NCBI RefSeq assembly: GCF_000715075.1 | Contig: NC_134102.1 | Location: forward strand, 95,001,766 to 95,065,765 | Direction of reading: 5' to 3' | Length of the DNA stretch: 64,000 nt | Source: Nicotiana tabacum | Taxonomy: Eukaryota > Streptophyta > Magnoliopsida > Solanales > Solanaceae | Shown: positions 11,092 to 22,148 of the stretch, piece by piece | Position numbering within the stretch: position 1 is the first letter of the stretch | How the letters are laid out: the number at the start of each line of letters is the position of its first letter | Notes under the pieces: model-generated | The model's database searches: none | What the model was told of the DNA's origin: nothing | Seen by the model: the letters and a program-made list of their open reading frames with translations, nothing else | Made by a program: the position numbers and the translations under genes

Positions 11092-12704
11092 ACTATCACC
11101 AATATCAATTCAAACTTCATCATTTGTTTGCACCACATCATTCGGGACCTCTTCTTCTTGTACACTTGCTCATCATCCATAAGTTGCCTTTGACTTGAGG
11201 TGGGTGCATTCCCACCTCTTTCACTTCTTGTAGTAACAGCCATGGCATGTCCCATGTTGTTCCCACCCTTTAGGTTCACTACCGTGTCACTTGGTAGTTC
11301 CCCCTTTCGAATCGGCATTCTTTTCCATCATTTGCTTGAACATGTTCTCAACATGCCCCATCTCATTGTTTGAAGAACTAGGACCATGGGAAGGATATGG
11401 AGGTGGGTTATTCGGTTGTTGATACATCGGGGGCCTTTGAAATCCCCACCCCCGATTGCCTTGATTGTTACCTCCCTAATTTCCTTGATTATTATTGTTA
11501 TGCAATTTCCCTTGATTGTTGCCACTATTCCAATTTCATTGATTGTTTCCACCATTCCAATGTCCTTGGTTGTGAGAATTTCAATTGCCTTGATTATTTT
11601 GAGGTCGCCATTGTTTTTGGCTTGGGCCTTCGAAGTTGTATCTTTGCCCTTGCAAGTTGGTCACATATTGCACCTCCTCTTCTTGGTCATTGTAAGAATC
11701 ATCTTGATCAAACCCACTATCTTCTTGCACAAAATTGTCCACTCGTTGTTGCACTTATGGACCCTTGGTTTTTTGTTTGTTCACCATCATGTATACTCCC
11801 TCCATGGCATTGACTTGCCTAGGATTTTGCACTTGTTGAAGTTGAGCCTTTGCTAGTTGATTTGTGGTGGTATTCGATTCAGCTATGGCTTGCCCATGGT
11901 CATACAACTCTTTGTGAAGTTGGATCACTTTCGGATCACCTTGTGGAATATTAGCCCGGGATTCCCACGCCGTTGATGTTTCCGCCATTTCATCTAAAAT
12001 CTCACACGCCTCCGCATAGGGCATTGTCAAAAAATTTCCACCGGCAAGTTGATTCACCACACATTGGTTGGTCATGTTAATCCCATGATAGAAGGTTTGT
12101 TGAATCATGTTTTCCGTCATATCATTGTTGGGACATTTCTTGACCATTGTTCTATACCGATCCTATATCCCGTGTAGAATCTCATCCCGAAGTGTATCTA
12201 TGTGCCCCGAAGAGAAGAACTTTGAAATAAACGTTTTCGCCAATTCATCCCAAGTGTGAATGGAATGGTTCGGAAAACGTTCCAAACAATCTAAAGCTTT
12301 CCCCCATAGAGAGCAGGGAAAAAGCCTTAGCCTCAAAGCATCCTCGGAGACATTTGTTGTTTACTCCCCCAACACGTGTCCACAAACCCCTTCAAATGTT
12401 TGTATGCATTTTGACTTGGAGCACCGGTGAAGAACCCTCGTTGCTCTAGAAAAGTGAGCATCGCGTTGGAGATTTGAAAGTTGTCCGCCCTAATACGGGG
12501 AGGGAATATTACACTTGCATATCCTTTATTGGGTAACACCCGTTGTGGAGCCGCTCGTGGTGGAGGTGGGGGTAGGACGGGCACATTGTCATGAGGCACT
12601 CGGCCTCTTCTATTGACTTGACATTCAAGAGAAACCTCATCCACTTGGTCATCCTCAATGTCCACATCCCCCAAAGCTATATTTCGGAGCTTATTGTTTG
12701 TCAT
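11092..12704 (-). pseudogene. Gag of element A, broken
   Basis: Start ATG at 12704 follows the primer site by about 100 bases. The N-terminus (MTNNKLRNIALGD) leads into a Pro-rich stretch and the beginning of the retrotransposon gag domain (RIRADNFQISNAML, then GFFTGAPSQNAYKHLKGFVD). The frame is lost near 12333 and resumes at 12147-11755 with YHGINMTNQCVVNQLAGG, typical of the gag core C-terminus. A Gly/Asn-rich part (11700-11330) and a basic tail (11318-11067) follow. I count at least three frame breaks. Role in the family: capsid-like particle formation. Confidence 0.8.
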
Positions 12705-12800
12705 GGTTGTACCTACAATTTCTCAAAAAAGTTAGTAACACGGAAGTAAAAGAAGATACTCCAAAAACAGACCCAAATATATAGCTAACACTGTTTTTAA

Positions 12801-12819
12801 CTCCCCGACAACGGCGCCA
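12801..12819 (-). promoter_or_regulatory. tRNA-Asp primer-binding site of A
   Basis: On the minus strand TGGCGCCGTTGTCGGGGAG follows the LTR end by five bases. This matches the 3' end of plant tRNA-Asp as used by Athila and related elements, and defines the 5' side of the element. Confidence 0.85.
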
Positions 12820-12824
12820 AAAAT

Positions 12825-14553
12825 TGATCGTGTCCAAATGCACACCTATAAAAAAGATATGAAATGGTCGTTTGCAATTCTAGTAACCCAACTAAGAGTC
12901 GGGGTCGAATCCACAGGGAGCTAAGATGGGATTTAGGGGTATATATTCTAATGCGCGTGATTGAATTATCTTGAATTGTACTTCCACAAAAAGGTTTTGT
13001 TTCTATTTCTAATTTTATACTAAATATTGCAGAATAAAGAGAGAAGACTAGGAATAGTTATTTTTGAGATTTTTTAAATTAGTAAAAAGCCTAGGGTTAT
13101 GACCATTGCCTAGGTGTTTGCCTAATAGGATAATGACCTTAATGCTTGTTTTGTTGATCGGGGTGTATTATAGCTATAAACTCTCAATTACCTACTCAAT
13201 ACCTCTCACTCAAAGAGTGGTTTCGCTCAATTTGACTTTATCAAGACCAAATGGATATTACACAAAACAGTTGATAAAAGCTCAAGTCGGGTTATTACTA
13301 TCTCTAGGTTGAACCCTTTAATTAGATTAATCAATCTCTCGATTGACCCAATTTTTTGTTAGCCAAGTTTTCCTAGACTAGGTCTCTCTTTCTCAAGAAA
13401 AGACTAAGTCAAAAAGGCATGAACTAATGTTTGCAGCCATTAATTCCTCAAAATAAAGCATGAATTAGGCTAAATAATAAACACCCCATCATAAATAAGC
13501 ACTAAATTAGATACCCATAAGGTTTACACACTAGGGTTGGGCTACAACCCTAGTAAAAATCTAGCTACTCATGCTTGGGTTTGAAGAAAAAGAAGAAGAA
13601 ATACTAATTAAACTCATAATATAAAATTAAAATAATAAAATCTATTGTAAAATACACCAAAATATAGTAAACTTCCAAAAGAGGCAAAGAAAAACGGCTA
13701 CCGTAATTGCTGATGTCAAAACTTAACCTAATTTTGTGAAACTCTTCTATTTATACAAGTCTGAAAATCTCGGACAAAAATTCCCTTCGGGAGGTTCTGC
13801 GGCCGCACAATTCCATGTGTGCTCCGCAGATTTCTTCATCTCGACAGGAAGTGGTGTTTTGGCGGCCGCACATTTCTGAACTGCGACCGTGAGGCGAGCT
13901 TCTGCGGTCCGCAAAATTACGTCTGCAATTGCAAGCCAATCTTCTGCGGTCCGCGCAATTATGTCTACGGCTGCAATGCACTTCTTCTGCGGCCGCACAA
14001 TTCTTGTGCGGTCCGCAATTCTCAGAGGCCTGGGACTTGAAAATTTGCACATTCTCTAATCTTGGATTCTAGCCTAGATCTTGCGACTGCACAATTCATG
14101 TGCGGCCCACACAATTATGTCTGCGGTCGCAAGGCACTTCTTCTGCGGCCGCACAATTCTTGTGCAGTCCGCAATTCTTAGAGGCCTCGGACTTGGAAAT
14201 TTGCACATTCTCTGATCTTGTATTCTATCCTAGATCTTGCGACTGCACAATTCATGTGCGGTCCGTAATTTATACAAATGTTTGCAGGGTTTTTCTTCCT
14301 TGTTTGCGGCCGCAGGTGGAATTCTGCGGTCCGCAATTTCTTCTGCGGACCGCACATTGTGTGCTTCTATGCCCTTTTTGTTGCCTTGTGCTTGGTCTAC
14401 TCGGCTTTGAGTCGGATTTCATCTCGGGAGCCCAACTTCCAGCAGTCCTGCAATTTTGTAAAATTTCATCAGTTCCGGGAGCAGAATTCAATGCTTTTAG
14501 ACTAAAACAAAAGTTAAAAGGCGCTAATAAATAGTCAAAATCCACACTTATCA
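12825..14553 (-). repeat. 5' LTR of element A
   Basis: On the minus strand it starts TGATAAGTG (14553) and ends CGATCA (12825), next to the primer site. It is clearly the reverse complement of the LTR at 44773-46341. It contains a dense cluster of GCGGCCGC/GCGGACCGC-type dyads (13796-14360). The flank before the start reads GTGCT on the minus strand, against TTGCT after the other LTR: four of five bases match, as expected for an old target duplication. Confidence 0.85.
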
Positions 14554-15393
14554 AGCACCCTTCGCATCTACGGGCTCGCAAATGCGGAAATATTCTCGCA
14601 TCTGCGGCCATCCCAGCTCAGTCCAACAGTCGCTTCTGCAGCCACAATGCCGCATCTGCGGGCTCGCACCTATGGCCCTTTCCACGCAGGTACAATTGCA
14701 CCAGATCCCAGCTGCCTCAGCCCTTCACCCCAGTCCAAACTCGATCCGTCTTCGATCAGATCCACACACGGGCCCCCAGGACCCCGTCCAAACATACCAA
14801 CACATTCCAAAATACGACACGGACTTAGTCTAGGCCTCAAATCACACCAAACAACATTGAAACTACGAATCGACGATCGAATCCTTCTTTAAACTTTCAA
14901 ACTTCGACGAACGCATTCGATTTATAACAAAATATTCCGGAATGACGCTGAACTTTGCGTACAGGTCATAAATCAAAATACGAAACTATTCCAAGACTTA
15001 AAATCCCAACCGGATATCGATAACACTAAAGCCTACTCCAAACCAAACTTAAAAAATTCCTAAACTTTCAAAATATTATCTTTCTATAGTAAGCGCTGAA
15101 ATGCTCCCGGGCCACCCGATACATAACCTGAACATACGACCAAGTCCGAAATCATCGTACGAACCTATTGGAACCTTGAAAGCTCGATTCCGAAGTCGTT
15201 TACTCAAAAGTCAAACCTTAGTCAATTCTTCCAACTTAAGCTTCCGAAATTAGAATTTTCTTTCCAAATCAAATCCGAATTTCCCGAAATTGAATTCCGA
15301 CTACGCGTACAAGTCAGAAAACATGAAGTAAAGCTACTCAAGTCTTCAAACCGCCGAACGACGGGCTAGAGCTCAAAACGACCGATCGGATCG
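14554..15393 (-). repeat. Chromovirus LTR H, 5' part
   Basis: On the minus strand this begins CGATCGGTCGTTTTGAGC, a few bases inside the usual chromovirus LTR start (the terminal TGTAACGACC is missing or altered). It continues with the same succession of motifs as the X, Y and W LTRs and breaks at 14554 inside a CGCATCTGCGG-type dyad cluster where element A inserted. The short remainder is at 46342-46470 on the opposite strand. The junction with mitochondrial DNA is at about 15393. Confidence 0.7.
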
Positions 15394-16048
15394 AGAGCAC
15401 TTGTGTATGTGATGCAAGTGAACGTCTACGAAAAAGCTGTCGTAAAGTTTCGTTCTTCGTTCCGTCGTCGACCCTATCTATGTTTCTATGATGGCCCAAG
15501 AACACGCTCATTCTTCAGCCGTAGAGAGACTTTTGAATTGCGAGGTACCATTACGAGCTCAATATATACGAGTGTTATTCCGTGAAATAACTCGAATTTC
15601 AAATCATTCACTTGCTTTAACTACTCATGCTATGGATGTAGGAGCATCAACTCCGTTCCTGTGGGCTTTTGAGGAGCGGGAGAAATTGTTGGAATTCTAT
15701 GAAAGAGTCTCGGGAGCCAGGATGCATGCCAGTTTCATACGACCAGGTGAAGTGGCACAAGATCTGCCTCTTGGCTTATGTATAGATATTGATTCATTCA
15801 CACAACAATTTGCTTCTCGTATCGACGAATTAGAAGAGATGTCAACCGGCAACCGTATCTGGAAACAACGATTAGTGGATATTGGTACTGTCACTGCACA
15901 GCAAGCAAAGGATTGGGGATTCAGTGGTGTAATGTTAAGAGGTTCTGGGGTATGCTGGGATTTGCGAAAAGCAGCACCTTACGATGTTCATGACCAATTG
16001 GATCCTGACATACCAGTAGGTACCAGAGGAGATCGCTATGATCGCTAG
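15394..16048 (+). pseudogene. nad7: Nuclear copy of mitochondrial nad7 (NUMT), partial
   Basis: From 15478 an open frame of about 190 codons, ending in TAG at 16046-16048, matches a central part of plant mitochondrial NADH dehydrogenase subunit 7 (complex I, 49-kDa homologue), including [40 protein letters not shown] and [16 protein letters not shown]. The natural start and the C-terminal third are absent. Bases 15394-15477 are probably the tail of nad7 intron 2, because coding similarity starts abruptly at 15478. Many codons keep the genomic state of C-to-U editing sites (for example ISNHS and EEMSTGN where the mature protein has Leu for Ser), so this is a DNA-derived copy and would not encode a normal protein in the nucleus. 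Few other substitutions suggest a fairly recent transfer. Confidence 0.92.
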
Positions 16049-16576
16049 TGTAATTAGGTACATGTATTTAGGTTTTAGGAGTCTTCATTGCTATGTGGCT
16101 TTTCCTTAGGTTTAGGATTAATTCTTTTGATTTTTCTTTCTTTAGGATTGTGCCTTTTCTTTGTTTAGCTATCCATAAGTTCCGAGTTAATTATGCAAAT
16201 CGCAGAAGTTGCGGATTGATGCAAACAGGTAGTCATATTTCATCAAAGAATAATGATCGCTAAAGAATTTTTTGGAAGCTTGATTAACTTTGATAGGTAG
16301 TTTTTCTTTAACTATGTTTAATAATTTCTAATATTTTATTCTTTTATGTTGGTGTTTAATCATCTTAATTAATCAACAGGGTTTTGTAAACTTTGTTGCA
16401 TTGGCTGGAATTGCAACAGTAACTCGCCAACAAAGCCAATAACCTTCTGGAAGAAGCAAATAGTTAATATTGGCCTTAAGCAAAACAATCTAAAAATTTT
16501 CAGATTTTCGTATGATTCTGAAATACAGCTTTTTGGTAAGATTCTGAACTACTTGTAGGCATTGATGCCTATATAT
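16049..16576. other. Unassigned stretch between nad7 copy and copia element
   Basis: AT-rich, no recognisable coding in six frames. It may contain more mitochondrial (intron) sequence directly after the nad7 frame, but I cannot place the right end of the insertion. Confidence 0.4.
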
Positions 16577-17144
16577 TATTGAGAATAAACTCCCACAGAA
16601 ATAATATTTATGGTAATAAAAGCAGAATAATAAGATAGCATCGAGATACGGTAATTAACAAGAATAAAAGAGTGACAACGACACCAAAATTTTTACGTAA
16701 AAAAATCTTTTTGAATAAGGGAAAAAACCACGGCTCCGAGACGAGCAACTGATGTCACTATAGCAAGGAATTTTATACTTTGTAGGTCCGAGTAAAATAC
16801 TCCAAAGACTATTATAACACTCAAAAGAAATAACCATCTTTTGATATTCTCACCTTACTACAATATAGCTCACTCTCTATTTTTCTCACAAACTATTTTT
16901 ATATACCTTGTCTGTGAAAGCTCACTCTTTATTTCTCTCTTTGTTGGTGTGTGAGAATGAGAATTGAAGCTCTCCTTTTATAGTCGAAGTCTCACTCTCT
17001 AAAGCGTACTATATTAGATAATTTGTACACACATTTCCTTCTTTTTCTTCAATGATGATAATTCAACAAAGTTGGCTACCAAACCAAAAATATTTTCCTT
17101 AGGCACATGCCTATTACTTTGGCTATTGAATGAGATGGACCCCA
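16577..17144 (-). repeat. 3' LTR of the Tnt1-like element
   Basis: About 570 bp, similar throughout to 21254-21881 (for example AAGAATAAAAGAGTGACAACG and GGTCCGAGTAAAATACTCC). Read on the minus strand it starts TGGGGTCC after the polypurine tract. The distal end is slightly altered (AATA instead of AACA). Confidence 0.9.
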
Positions 17145-17161
17145 TTAATCTCCCCCTCTAG
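17145..17161 (-). promoter_or_regulatory. Polypurine tract of the Tnt1-like element
   Basis: On the minus strand the run CTAGAGGGGGAGATTAA directly precedes the 3' LTR. This is the plus-strand priming site in the family. Confidence 0.8.
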
Positions 17162-17193
17162 TCTCATTCATCTAGAGGAGGTAGCACTGTCTT

Positions 17194-18829
17194 TTAGTTT
17201 GAGTGCATGCCGACAAGTTCTTTGCATAGCTCGAACTTGTCTCTTGGTACCATCTTGGTCAACATATCAGCATGATTTTCACTCGTGTAAATCTTTTTGA
17301 CCTGTAAAGATTCGTTCTCCACCTTCTCACGAATCAAATGATATCTCACATCTATATGCTTTATTCTTGCATGGTACATGGAGTTCTTGCTCAACTCTAT
17401 TGCACTTTGACTGTCACAATAGACGACATACTTCTTTTGATGCAATTCCAACTCTTGAAGAAACCGCTTGAGCCATACCATCTCCTTGCCAGCTTTTGTA
17501 GCGGCAATGTACTCTGCTTCAGTTGTTGAAAGTACAACATACTTCTGCAATTTAGACTTCCATGATATAGCTCCCCCTAAAAAAGTAAGCAAATATCCAG
17601 TAGTGGATTTTCTGTTATTAATGTCACCTGCCATATCAGTATCTGTATAGCCCTTCAAGATTGGATGGGATCCTCCAAAGCACAAACAATCTTTCGTGGT
17701 ACCTCTCAGGTACCTGAGTATCTACTTGACTGCTTCCCAGTATTCTTTTTCAAGATTTTCAAGAAACTTGCTGACAACACCAATTGCATGAGCAATATCA
17801 GGTCTGGTGCATACCATTGCATACATCAAGCTTCCGACTGCTGAAGAATAAGAAACTCTAGCTATGTTCCTTTTCTCGTCCACTATTGCAGGACACATCT
17901 TCTTGCTCAACTTTAGATGACTAGCAAGAGGTGTGCTGACTGGCTTAGCATTCTTCATGTTGAAGCATTCCAGTACACGTTCAATGTACTTCTCCTGAGA
18001 CAGCCATAATTTTCTGCTTGTTCGCTCTCGAACTATCTTCATACCCAAAATTTATTGTGCTGGGCCCAAGTCTTTCATATCGAATGACTTGGACAAATCT
18101 CCCTTCAACTTTGCAATTAGCCCCTTTGTCTTTTCCTACAATTAACATGTCATCTACATACAACAACAATATAATAAAGTTATTGTCAGAAAATCCTTTG
18201 AAGTATACACATGGATCGGAATATGTCTTTGTGTTTGTTTGACTTTTCATGAATGGGTCAAACTTCTTGTACCACTGCCTTGGCGCCTGCTTCAACTCAT
18301 AAAGACTCTTATTCAGTTTGCACACCATATGTTTCCTTTCAGCTACTTCAAATCCTTCTGGCTGCTCCATATAGATCTTCTCTTCCAAATCTCCGTGAAG
18401 AAATGCAGTTTTCACGTCTAACTGCTCCACTTCAAGATCTAGGCTAGCTGTTAAGCTCAAAATTATTTGGATAGAAGTCATTTTGACAATAGGTGAGAAA
18501 ATTTTGTCAAAATCAATACCTTTCTTCTGTTCGAAGCCTTTAACCACCAATCGAGCTTTGTATCTGACCAGCTTGCCATTTTCATATTTCTTGAGTTTAA
18601 AGACCCATTTGTATTTGAGTGGTATTTTACCCTTTGGAAGTTCAACCAGCTTATATGTGTCATTTTTCTGTAGAGATTCCATCTCTTCTTGCATGGCTTT
18701 CATCCACTGGTTCTTTTCTGGATGAGACAACACCTCCTTGAGACTTTCTGGCTCCCCTTCATCACTGATGAGGACATACTCTGTGGAAGGGTACTTGCAT
18801 GACTCTACCCTTGGCCTCTCTGATCTCAT
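17194..18829 (-). pseudogene. RT and RNase H of the Tnt1-like element
   Basis: Minus-strand frames 18829-17981, 18048-17722 and 17685-17194 cover the copia RT (KWVFKLKKYENGK, QLDVKTAFLHGDL, the YVDDMLIVGKDKG box with catalytic Asp pair) and RNase H (GYTDTDMAGD, STTEAEYIAA, YCDSQSAIELSKN, HIDVRYHLIRE). The product would end LVGMHSN, the usual C-terminus of this family. Frames break near 18110-18050 and 17722-17685, so there is no full-length polyprotein. Confidence 0.9.
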
Positions 18830-20132
18830 CAGAGGATGAGGTTGTTCTTCTTCCTGAGTGGAGTGCTCCGCTTGCTCAACACCATCATGAAGTTGCTCCT
18901 CCTGCTCAATAACCTCATCAGGTTGCTCCCCTGTTCGGAAACCTCGTCGGTCGTACTTTCTGCACTTATGGTATAATTAGAAGAAGAAGGAATGGTAACA
19001 TAGTTAGGAATTATACCACTCTTGGCCTCTTTTGACATATCATCAGCAGTTCCAACTTCACTTTCTCGGAAGACTACATCTCTGCTTCTGATGACCTTCT
19101 TCTTTACAAGATCCCACAATCTGTATCCGAACTCTTCATCTCTGTATCCAATGAATATACAAGGAACAAATTTATCATCCAGCTTTGTTCTCTGCTCCTT
19201 TGGTACATGTGCAAAAGCTCTGCAACCGAACACCTTCAGATGCGAGTAGGACACCTCCTTGTTGGTCCAAACTCTCTTTGGAATGTCAAATGCCAACATA
19301 ACTGATGGACTTCTATTTATCAGGTAACAGTCTGTCTGAACTGCTTCACCCCAGAATGACTTAGGTAGTTTAACCATTCTGAGCATGCTTCGCACCTTCT
19401 CCACAATGGTGTGGTTCATCCTTTTGGCTACGCCATTGTGTTGTGGGCTTTCAGGAACTATCTTTTCATGTCTGATCCCATAGCTGGAACAATACTTTTC
19501 AAATTCCTTTGAAGTGTACTCATCTCCATTGTCACTTCGGAGACGCTTTAGCTTTTGGCCTATCTCCCTTTCCACTAGAGCATGAAACTTCTGGAAAGCT
19601 TGAAACACCTGATCTTTGGTTTTCAAAATATAAACCCATAATTTTCGTGAAGCATCATCAATAAAAGTAACAAAATATTTGTTACCGCCCATCGATTCAA
19701 TTTCCATTGGACCACAAACATCAAAATATACCGAATCAAGTATATTTAATTTTCTTTCAGACGATGTCTGAAATGAGACTCTATATTGCTTACCAAATAA
19801 ACAGTAGTCACAAGGTTTTACCGTTGTACATTTGGTATAAGAAATGAGTGATTTCCTGGCAAGAATCTGCAATCCCTTCTCGCTCATATGAACCATCCTT
19901 TTGTGTCACAAATTTGCAGAAATCTCATCTTGTGTCGCGTTCAATTCACCTTGGCATATTTCTGTATTTGTCCTGTACAACGTGCCACGCCCTTCGCAAT
20001 CACCAATGATCCCTTGGTGAGTCTCCACTTTTGATTTGTAAAATAGTTATCGTATCCATTTCGGTCTAAAGCAATTCCAGAGATCAAGTTCATCCGCAAA
20101 TCAGTTACATGTCGCACATCCTTTAGAATCAA
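18829..20132 (-). pseudogene. Integrase region of the Tnt1-like element
   Basis: Frames 20132-19941 and 19896-18829 encode the end of protease and the integrase. The zinc finger (CDYCLFGK) is followed by the catalytic core, with Asp in YFDVCGPM and Asp in RLRSDNGDEYTS. The Glu usually found in the NGVAERMN-type motif is Lys here (NGVAKRMN), which should abolish strand transfer. The C-terminal GKGV-like and linker parts follow (GCRAFAHVPKEQ, IFIGYRDEEFGYRLWD). A stop at 19940-19897 splits the region. Confidence 0.9.
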
Positions 20133-20135
20133 TGT

Positions 20136-21103
20136 TCATCCGACATTTGTCTTGATACAAATGTCACCAATCCCCGCAATCTTTGAGTAACTTGTGTTAC
20201 CCATTCTCACAAGGCTGAAATCACTAGCTACATATCTGCAAAAAAGATCTCTTACCGGTGTGGCATGGTAAGATGTTGTTGTATCAACCACCCATTCCGA
20301 CTCTGGACCTGATAAGTGCATGCATTCCTCTTTCTCGTTTATAAAGAGGACAACATTATCATTATTTTGCACCATAGCGGTTGTGTTGTCATCATTCTTC
20401 TGGCCACTGCTTTCACCTTTGCCCTTCCTTGAATTTGGGCAATCTTTTTTGAAGTGACCTGGTTGATCACAATTGTAGCAATTTCTGGCTCTTGATTTGG
20501 GTCGGTTCTTAGACTTCCCACGAGCTCTAGATCTATAATAGTTGCTCGAACTCCTTTGATAACTCCTGCCTCTACCTTCTGTGATGAGAGCTTGTCCTTG
20601 ATTTTCAGGCTTCTTTCTCATCTTCTCATCTAGTAGAAGAGCCGATGTGACATCTTTTAAGTCAATGGTAGTCTTACCGTGCAGGATGGTTGTTGCCAAA
20701 TTATCGTACGAAGATGGTAATGAGTTCAACAACAAGATGGCTTTATCTTCTTCCTCGATTTTCACTCCAAGATTGGCGATCTGTGTGATTAGTCCGTTAA
20801 ACATATTTAAGTGTGACAAAAAATACTACCTTCACCCATATGTCGGGCGTATAACTGCTTCTTCAGGTACAATTTATTTGTCAGCGTTTTGGACATGTAT
20901 AGGCTTTCCAACCTTATACAAATGCCATATGCGGTGTCTTCATCAATGATGTTATTTACCACATCATCTGATAAGTGCAGCCTAATTACATTAGCAGCCC
21001 TTTCATCCAAGTCATCCCATTCCTCAGCTTTCATGGTATCAGACTTTTTGGCATTACCATCTAGTACCTTGTGTAATCCTTGTTGGATGAGCAGATCCCT
21101 CAT
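20136..21103 (-). pseudogene. Gag and protease start of the Tnt1-like element
   Basis: Frames 21103-20807 and 20819-20136 overlap with a shift near 20815. They encode the copia gag (UBN2-type) domain (EEWDDLDERAANVIRLHLS, SLPSSYDNL) and a perfect CCHC zinc knuckle (CYNCDQPGHFKKDC). The protease active site follows (WVVDTTTSYHAT, D-T-T kept where D-T/S-A/G is expected). In the family gag forms the virus-like particle and the knuckle binds RNA. Confidence 0.9.
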
Positions 21104-21240
21104 CCTTATTTGCCATGTTGAGAAACCGCTATCTCTATTAAATTTTGCTATCTCGTACTTTACTCCGGATATTTTTATTTTTCACCGAGTATAGTACTAC
21201 CGACAGTGAATAATATTTCTGTGAATGAGTGAAACCTGTG

Positions 21241-21253
21241 CTCTGATACCAGT
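21241..21253 (-). promoter_or_regulatory. Initiator-Met tRNA primer-binding site
   Basis: The minus strand reads ACTGGTATCAGAG directly after the LTR end. The TGGTATCAGAG core pairs with the 3' end of initiator tRNA-Met and primes minus-strand synthesis. Confidence 0.85.
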
Positions 21254-21881
21254 TGTTGGGAATAAACCCCCATAAAAATAATATTCACAGTAATAAAAGA
21301 GGAATAATAACATAGCAACGAGATACGATAATTAACAAGAATAAAAGAGTGACAACGACACCAAGAGTTTTACGTGGAAAACCTTTTTGAATAAGGGCAA
21401 AAACCACGGTTTCGAGACGAGCAACTGATATCATTATAGTAAGAAATTTTACACTTTGTAGGTCCGAGTAAAATACTCCAAAGACCACTACAACACTCAA
21501 AAGAAATAACCCTCTTTTAATATTCTCACCTTACTACAATATCGCTCACTCTCTATTTTTCTCATAGACTATTTTCTTATACCTTGTCTGTGAAACCTCA
21601 CTCTTTCTTTCTCTCTTTGTTGATATGTGAAAATGAGAATTGAAGCTCTCCTTTTATAGCCGAAGCCTCACTCTCTAAAGCCTACTATATTTGATAATTT
21701 GCACATACTTTTTCTTCTTTTTCTTCAATGTTGATAATTCAATAAGGTTGGCTACCAAACCAAAGAAATTCAACAAAGTTGGCTGTCAAACTAAAGAAAT
21801 TCAACAAAGTTAGTAACCAAACCAAAATAAATTTTCTTAGGCACATGTCTATTATTTTGACTATTGAATGAGATGGACCCA
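21254..21881 (-). repeat. 5' LTR of the Tnt1-like element
   Basis: 628 bp; minus strand starts TGGGTCC and ends CCCAACA, giving the short inverted ends usual for LTRs. A TATA-like CTATAAAAGGAG lies at about 21648-21659 (minus strand) and is the likely promoter. The copy at 16577-17144 is shorter by an internal deletion near 17075. Confidence 0.88.
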
Positions 21882-22148
21882 TTATATATAACCTTCTGGA
21901 TTAGATTTCATTTACCATTGCTGGTAGCCCGATAATTGTTGTATTTTCATTAGACAAGAGGCAAAGATACTTTATAAGAGACTAGAAAAGAAATCCAGAT
22001 ACTAAAGGAAGAAATCCAGATACTTATATGACTCTTAAACTAAATACATACGGATGTCGTAAAGAAAATCCAGATGTACAGAGGTATTCTTAGAAGTGAA
22101 AGTGGTCAATTGATTATGGTATATATAGCTTTTTTTTGGAACATGTTC
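21882..22148. other. Unassigned AT-rich stretch
   Basis: No recognised coding, repeat boundary or motif beyond simple AT richness. Confidence 0.4.

Larger units (their letters stand above)
5390..14553 (-). mobile_element. Element A, 5' half: Athila-like Ty3/gypsy element
   Basis: Read on the minus strand: LTR (14553-12825), tRNA-Asp primer site, gag, protease, RT, RNase H, integrase, about 1.4 kb spacer, then the start of an env-like ORF that breaks at 5390 where the X LTR begins. The Athila lineage is supported by the FMDDFS RT core, the CDLGAS protease, the tRNA-Asp primer site and an extra ORF after pol. The other half, with the rest of the env-like ORF and the 3' LTR, is at 41428-46341 on the plus strand. 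All ORFs carry stops or shifts, so it is not autonomous. Confidence 0.88.
16577..21881 (-). mobile_element. Tnt1-like Ty1/copia retrotransposon
   Basis: A full-length but decayed element of about 5.3 kb on the minus strand: 5' LTR 21881-21254, initiator-Met primer site, gag with zinc knuckle, protease, integrase, RT, RNase H, polypurine tract and 3' LTR 17144-16577. Gene order (integrase before RT), length and many protein motifs fit the tobacco Tnt1 family. The frame is broken at several places and one integrase catalytic residue is changed. Flanks are TATAT on the left and TTATATATA on the right, compatible with a TA-rich 5-bp duplication. Confidence 0.92.

Noticed and set aside
15488..16048. 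Intact 186-codon ORF as a functional nuclear nad7 gene
   Set aside because: Lacks N- and C-terminal parts and a targeting peptide, and carries unedited codons that would give a wrong protein in the cytosol.
16438..21900. ATAACCTTCTGGA occurs left (about 16440) and right (about 21888) of the Tnt1-like element
   Set aside because: Too long and too far from the left LTR end to be the target duplication (130 bases away). Possibly a flanking coincidence or small duplication; not supported further.
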